DNA of 64,000 nucleotides from assembly GCF_000161455.1 (NCBI RefSeq), contig NZ_CM000745.1, positions 1,216,063 through 1,280,062 on the forward strand. Reading direction: 5' to 3'. The DNA comes from Bacillus pseudomycoides DSM 12442. GTDB lineage: Bacteria > Bacillota > Bacilli > Bacillales > Bacillaceae_G. The notes below the pieces were generated by a model. That model did not search any database. It saw only the letters and a list, made by a program, of their open reading frames with translations, and was not told where the DNA came from. Made by a program: the position numbers and the translations under genes. Below are positions 59,651 to 64,000 of the stretch, one piece after another (position 1 is the first letter of the stretch; every line of letters begins with the position of its first letter).

Positions 59651-60817
59651 TTAAAAGTATCTGTTAAGGTGACCAGAGAAGATTAGGAAACCGAAACATA
59701 CGAAATGGAACGTAATCACTACTGCAAGAACATGCATGAATTTATTGTTTGGCCAAAATTTATGTTTCTTGTTCTTTCGTTCGAAAATATCAAACGAAAT
59801 AAACAAAACAGTATGGTAAAGGCCGTAAATAATGTACTGGTAAACATGTTCACCTAGAATATGCCAAACGCCCATAATGAAAAAGTTTAAAAATGCACCG
59901 ATATATGAAATCGTGTAGCGATTTTTAAGTAGCTTTTTCTTTGTTGCGAAAAAGACAAAGCGCATATAAATAAAATCACGGAACCAGAATGATAAGGTCA
60001 TGTGCCAACGGTTCCAGAAATCTTTAATGTTACGACTAATAAATGGTTTATTAAAGTTTTCTGGTGTTTTAATACCCATCATATAACTGACACCAATTAC
60101 GAATGCACTATAACCTGCGAAGTCGAAGAATAGGTATAAACTGTAACTATACATATAAATCGCATTAGAGAAAATGGTATCTTGATTCGCAAATACTGCA
60201 TCAACAAAATGCTTCTGCAATAAATAAGCGATAATAAACTTATACAGGAAACCTTGGAAAATACGATTAATACCTGTATAGAGTAACTTTTGATATTCTT
60301 CAGCACTTGGTGGCTTTTGAATATCTTTTTGGAACCTACGATAACGATCAATAGGTCCAGTCGAGATAGCTGGGAAGAACAGAACAAATTCCCAGAAATT
60401 AAAGAATGAGAATTCTTTAATTAAACCGTCACGAATCTCAAATACCATTTGTACTGCTCTGAATGTTACATAAGACATACCAGCAAATACAATGAATTTT
60501 AATTCATGTACAAATGGTGCGATTTTTGCCAGAATTAGTGGCAAAATCGATAAAATAACAGCCATGTAAAACATGGACGTATTATTATTTTGTTTTCTTA
60601 ATAATAAATAGCCTTTAATAAGGATGTATTGCCAAATGATAAATGCTGCTAACATCATTGCTTGCTTCGGTTTGTCAGAGAAAATAAGTGCAAGCATTAC
60701 TAACGTTAGAACGGCATTATATTTACGCAACATTTTACCTTTTAATCCAGCTATGATAGTAGGTATTAATAAAATGCCCACTATAGCGAAAAAATAAAAT
60801 GATCCATATGCGGTCAT
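59651..60817 (-). CDS. dltB: MBOAT-family D-alanine transferase DltB
   Basis: 388 residues with about ten membrane helices. MBOAT features: NRWHMTLSFWFRDFIYM and the catalytic histidine in IMGVWHILGEH. It moves D-alanine from DltC across the membrane. The 3' end leaves a 70-base gap to dltC; the start overlaps dltA by four bases. Confidence 0.95.
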   Translation of the reverse strand: MTAYGSFYFFAIVGILLIPTIIAGLKGKMLRKYNAVLTLVMLALIFSDKPKQAMMLAAFIIWQYILIKGYLLLRKQNNNTSMFYMAVILSILPLILAKIAPFVHELKFIVFAGMSYVTFRAVQMVFEIRDGLIKEFSFFNFWEFVLFFPAISTGPIDRYRRFQKDIQKPPSAEEYQKLLYTGINRIFQGFLYKFIIAYLLQKHFVDAVFANQDTIFSNAIYMYSYSLYLFFDFAGYSAFVIGVSYMMGIKTPENFNKPFISRNIKDFWNRWHMTLSFWFRDFIYMRFVFFATKKKLLKNRYTISYIGAFLNFFIMGVWHILGEHVYQYIIYGLYHTVLFISFDIFERKNKKHKFWPNNKFMHVLAVVITFHFVCFGFLIFSGHLNRYF

Positions 60818-62328
60818 GCTGTAACCTCACTCAATAATTTTTTGCGATCTACCTTTCCATTTGGTGTCATTGGAATAGAAGATTGATACATGAATTTACG
60901 TGGAATCATGTAGTTTGGTAATCGCTCATTGAGTTCTTTTTTGATTGCAGATGTCAATTTGAATTCTTTTTCAAATGAATGCTCTCCAGGAACAACAACC
61001 GCTAATAAATAATCGTATTTTTCACCTTTTTTAATTGGAACAACAACTGCTCCTTCTACGTAAGAACACGCGCGAAGGTGATGTTCGATTTCTTCTAATT
61101 CCATTCGATAACCATGAAGCTTAATTTGGAAATCAAGACGACCATTATAGAATAGAAGACCATTTTCTACATAGCCAGCATCACCTGTTTTGTAGGCGCG
61201 CTCACCATCAATCATTGTGAATACTTTTTCTGTTAATTCAGGGCTTCCTAAATAACCAACGCTTACGCTTGGACCGACAATTACGATTTCACCTTTTTCA
61301 CCATCTGGTGCAATCGTGCCATCTTCTTTCATAATAAGAAGGCGACAGTCTGATTTACAGTAGCCAACAGGAAGAGATTTATATTTATCAACAACTTCTT
61401 GTGTAACGTGAATGGCTGTTACAGCAACAGTAGCTTCTGTAGGACCGTACGTATTCATAATTGCTGCTTTCGGGAAGCGCTCAATTAATTTTCTAGCTAC
61501 TTCATTTGGTAATACTTCACCGCAGAATAAGAATGTTTTCATGTTTGGTAGCATACTTTCAGAGAAAGAAGCTTCCATTAAACACATTTCTGCGAAAGAT
61601 GGTGTGGAAGTCCATACTTGAATATCCGATTGCTCTAAAGAAGCAAACAAGTCTTTTGGACGTGCAATCATATCTTTATCGATTGCCCAAAGTGTACCAC
61701 CTGTTACTAACGATGGGTAAATGTCCATTACAGATAAATCGAATGAGAACGGTGCTTGGTTTAAGAATACTTGTCCTGTTTGTAAGTTGAAATCTTTGGC
61801 AGCCCATTTTGTAAAGCTAACAAGGCAATTATAAGTAATCTGCACACCTTTCGGGTTACCTGTGCTCCCTGATGTGTAAATAATGTAGAAGTTCTCATCA
61901 TCTTTTACCGCATGCTCAGGGTTTGGCGTTTGCCCTTTATGAGTAAAGAAAATGTCTTTTAAGTTGTCTTCACATACGATGCGAACTGGTAAGTCAGTTA
62001 CAGCAACTTCTACCGGAGATAGAAGTAATTTCGCACCAGAACTTTCAGCAATACGTAGCACACGATCAGCTGGAATAGATAAATCTACAGGAATGTAAGC
62101 ATGTCCAGCTTTCACACACCCTAAAAAGTTGATGATCATTTCAGGTTGCATATGGCCATAAACCATAATTGGTGAACGATCATCTGGATACTCAGAAGAA
62201 ATCCAGTGCGCCAATGCATCAGAATCTTCCTTTAATTGTTTGTACGTAATTTTCGCATCTCGCCAAACGAAAGCGGTTTGATCAGGCGTTTCTGTCGCCC
62301 ACTTTTCGATTTGTTCTAATAACTTCAT
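60814..62328 (-). CDS. dltA: D-alanine:carrier ligase DltA
   Basis: 504 residues, adenylate-forming enzyme. ATP loop YTSGSTGNPKGVQ, MNTYGPTEATVAV, KTGDAGYVENGLL and the C-terminal lysine in PMTPNGKVDRKKL. It activates D-alanine and loads DltC. It follows dltX by 12 bases. Confidence 0.96.
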   Translation of the reverse strand: MKLLEQIEKWATETPDQTAFVWRDAKITYKQLKEDSDALAHWISSEYPDDRSPIMVYGHMQPEMIINFLGCVKAGHAYIPVDLSIPADRVLRIAESSGAKLLLSPVEVAVTDLPVRIVCEDNLKDIFFTHKGQTPNPEHAVKDDENFYIIYTSGSTGNPKGVQITYNCLVSFTKWAAKDFNLQTGQVFLNQAPFSFDLSVMDIYPSLVTGGTLWAIDKDMIARPKDLFASLEQSDIQVWTSTPSFAEMCLMEASFSESMLPNMKTFLFCGEVLPNEVARKLIERFPKAAIMNTYGPTEATVAVTAIHVTQEVVDKYKSLPVGYCKSDCRLLIMKEDGTIAPDGEKGEIVIVGPSVSVGYLGSPELTEKVFTMIDGERAYKTGDAGYVENGLLFYNGRLDFQIKLHGYRMELEEIEHHLRACSYVEGAVVVPIKKGEKYDYLLAVVVPGEHSFEKEFKLTSAIKKELNERLPNYMIPRKFMYQSSIPMTPNGKVDRKKLLSEVTA

Positions 62329-62340
62329 AACGTTCCCACC

Positions 62341-62487
62341 CTAAAATTCATTGTAAATAAATGTACTTGTGTTTGTATCATGGAATCCATACAACCAAAG
62401 TAGTGCAAATAAAATTGCAAGGTAATAAACCGTCTTTGCAAACCATTGTGTGAGTGGTCGAGACCATATCTCTTTTAATCTTTCCAT
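62341..62487 (-). CDS. dltX: DltX, small membrane protein of the dlt operon
   Basis: 48 residues: MERLKEIWSRPLTQWFAKTV, a single membrane helix (YYLAILFALLWLYGF), and a C-terminal tail HDTNTSTFIYNEF. The terminal FIYNEF matches the conserved C-terminus of DltX, which carries D-alanine on the outside of the membrane. GAGAGGG stands before the ATG. First gene of dltXABCD. Confidence 0.95.
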   Translation of the reverse strand: MERLKEIWSRPLTQWFAKTVYYLAILFALLWLYGFHDTNTSTFIYNEF

Positions 62488-62645
62488 GTCTTTCCCTCTC
62501 TTATGAAATAGTAACTATATGTAGGTATCATGTCCTACATCATTGTGAAAAAAACAAAATTCCACATTTTAGGTAAAATTAAGACAAAAAGGCTCTTTTT
62601 TGATAGTAGCACTAAATACTAAAAAAGAAAATCCCTAACTTAGCA

Positions 62646-62674
62646 ATTATATTACATTCTATATGAATTTGTAA
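62646..62674 (-). promoter_or_regulatory. Promoter of dltXABCD
   Basis: On the minus strand TTACAA, 17 bases, TATAAT: a good sigma-A type promoter about 160 bases upstream of dltX. The long leader between has no clear regulatory fold. Sigma-X or sigma-W type control was not apparent. Confidence 0.6.
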
Positions 62675-62801
62675 TGGATTTGTCTTTTTTTAATGAGTTG
62701 TGAGTGTATAAATCGATTTTTTGAAAATGAAAATCTTACAAGGAAATTAAATAATCACAGTGAAATAAGAAATGTGAAGAATGAAAAGGAGGTTGTCAGG
62801 A

Positions 62802-63980
62802 ATGGAGCGTTTGAAAAAGGTATGGCAGACATATGTGTCAGAGGAAAATATTATAAAGTGGCGGAGACATTTTCACCAATTTCCTGAACTATCATTCCAC
62901 GAGGAAAAAACTTCACAATTTATATATGATACATTATGTTCATTTTCAGCTTTCGAGGTGACAAGACCGACGCGGTATAGTGTGATGGCAAAGAAAAAAG
63001 GAAAGAAGGCAGGCAAAGTAATAGCAATTCGTGCAGATATGGATGCCCTGCCAATTCAGGAAGAAACGTCTAAACCATATGCATCAGTTATTTCAGGGGT
63101 TATGCATGCATGTGGGCATGATGCACATACCGCTATTTTATTAGGTACAGCAGAAGCGATAGCAAATAAGAATGAGGATTGGGAAGGAGAAATTCGTCTT
63201 TTATTTCAACATGCTGAAGAAGTGTATCCTGGTGGTGGACAGGAAATGGTGAGAGCTGGTGTGATGGATAATGTGGATTATATTATCGGCCTACATGTAA
63301 TGTCTGGATTAGAAACGGGGAAGGTTGGAGTTGTATATGGGCCTATGATGGCTGCTCCCGATGTATTTACGATTGAAGTAAAAGGAAGAGGTGGCCATGC
63401 TGCTAGGCCGGAAGAAACAGTAGATCCGATAGCAGTTGGTGCGCAAATCATTACGAACTTACAACATATTGTATCTAGAAATACAGGCGCTTTTATGCAA
63501 AGAGTTGTTTCCATAACACAATTTCACGGGGGAACAGCAGATAATATTATTCCTGATACAGCATATTTAATGGGAACAGTCCGGTCCTTTGATCAAAAAC
63601 TAAGGAAAGAATCGGAAGAGATGATTGAACAAATTGCTAAGGGGATTGCAGAGGCACATGGTGCAGCGTATACGTATACATATCGCTATGGATATGACCC
63701 GGTTATCAATGATACGTTTATTACAAAAATAGTAGAAGAAAGTGCGGTAGAGTTGTTTGGAAAGGAGAGAATTGTAAAGCTAGCTCCTTCGATGGGAGGG
63801 GAAGATTTCTCGGCATATTTAAGAAAAGCGCCAGGCTGTTTTATTAAATTAGGAACTGGAAATGAGAAAATCAAAACTTGTTATCCTCATCATCATCCAA
63901 AGTTTGATGTGGATGAATCAGCTTTAATTAATGGGGCAGAGTTATTTTTACAGGCGACAATGAATTTACTAAAAGCTTAA
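62802..63980 (+). CDS. M20-family amidohydrolase (hippurate hydrolase/N-acyl amino acid type)
   Basis: 392 residues. Metal ligands in RADMDALP, HACGHDAHTA, QHAEEVYPGG and GLHVMSG, and the late glutamate/histidine in MGGEDFSAYL and YPHHHPKFDV. It removes an acyl group from an amino acid (N-acetyl-diaminopimelate, hippurate or similar). AAGGAGG stands 9 bases before the ATG of MERLKKVW; an upstream in-frame ATG at 62781 precedes that site. The gene ends 20 bases from the window edge. Confidence 0.9.
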   Translation: MERLKKVWQTYVSEENIIKWRRHFHQFPELSFHEEKTSQFIYDTLCSFSAFEVTRPTRYSVMAKKKGKKAGKVIAIRADMDALPIQEETSKPYASVISGVMHACGHDAHTAILLGTAEAIANKNEDWEGEIRLLFQHAEEVYPGGGQEMVRAGVMDNVDYIIGLHVMSGLETGKVGVVYGPMMAAPDVFTIEVKGRGGHAARPEETVDPIAVGAQIITNLQHIVSRNTGAFMQRVVSITQFHGGTADNIIPDTAYLMGTVRSFDQKLRKESEEMIEQIAKGIAEAHGAAYTYTYRYGYDPVINDTFITKIVEESAVELFGKERIVKLAPSMGGEDFSAYLRKAPGCFIKLGTGNEKIKTCYPHHHPKFDVDESALINGAELFLQATMNLLKA

Positions 63981-64000
63981 AAGAGTACAAAAAAAGGCAA

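Noticed and set aside
62693..62887. A 64-codon plus-strand frame overlapping the start of the amidohydrolase gene
   Set aside because: It overlaps the ribosome binding site and N-terminus of a well supported gene in another frame and has no site of its own.

Overview
The window is low-GC Firmicute chromosome and reads as a member of the Bacillus cereus group. Supporting signs are the class IV PHA cluster (phaJPQ/phaRBC), queCDEF behind a preQ1 riboswitch, nrdIEF with a group I intron, a dltXABCD operon, an alpha/beta SASP gene, Spo0E-type and KinB/KinD-type sporulation proteins, and two families of dispersed intergenic repeats of the bcr kind. No rRNA, tRNA, CRISPR array, prophage or IS transposase was seen. 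Gene density and base composition look like ordinary chromosome backbone with local decay.

Layout. 1-4.5 kb: tail of a prepilin peptidase gene, a receiver-like protein, a formate/nitrite transporter with Fnr-like and cre-like sites, a TerC-family exporter behind a yybP-ykoY manganese riboswitch, KtrB and a SASP. 4.5-9 kb: polyhydroxyalkanoate granule and synthesis genes in two divergent operons. 9-13.9 kb: KtrD and two broken genes (an amber-interrupted FAD oxidoreductase and a collapsed 2-aminoethylphosphonate-type binding protein) beside an intact DeoR regulator. 14-24.5 kb: an MtnB-like protein lacking its metal ligands, a CBS/ACT protein, and sporulation signalling genes (Spo0E-like, KinD-like and KinB-like kinases) among repeats. 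24.7-27.2 kb: queuosine precursor synthesis. 27-30 kb: small genes, a phosphatase and an acetyltransferase. 30.4-35.1 kb: class Ib ribonucleotide reductase, with nrdE split by a 1052-nt group I intron encoding an HNH endonuclease.

35-46.9 kb is the most coherent candidate system. It holds an amino acid/amine permease, a glutamate-type dehydrogenase with two small unknown proteins, a sigma-54 activator, patD/patA (diamine catabolism), a CoA-transferase and an acyl-CoA dehydrogenase. Three sigma-54 (-24/-12) promoters are readable, and two share a 16-bp palindrome upstream that is a good candidate activator site. The gene set fits a route from diamines (putrescine or cadaverine) and amino acids towards GABA or glutarate/glutaryl-CoA; this route is inference.

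46.9-64 kb: a YtrA-type GntR/ABC transporter operon behind a perfect 20-bp inverted repeat, an alanine/glycine symporter, a CPBP protease with an AbrB-like tail, Lrp, AhpD-like, isochorismatase-like and SseB-like proteins, an LD-carboxypeptidase, a nitronate monooxygenase-like enzyme, the dlt operon (D-alanylation of teichoic acids) with its promoter, and an M20 amidohydrolase at the right edge.
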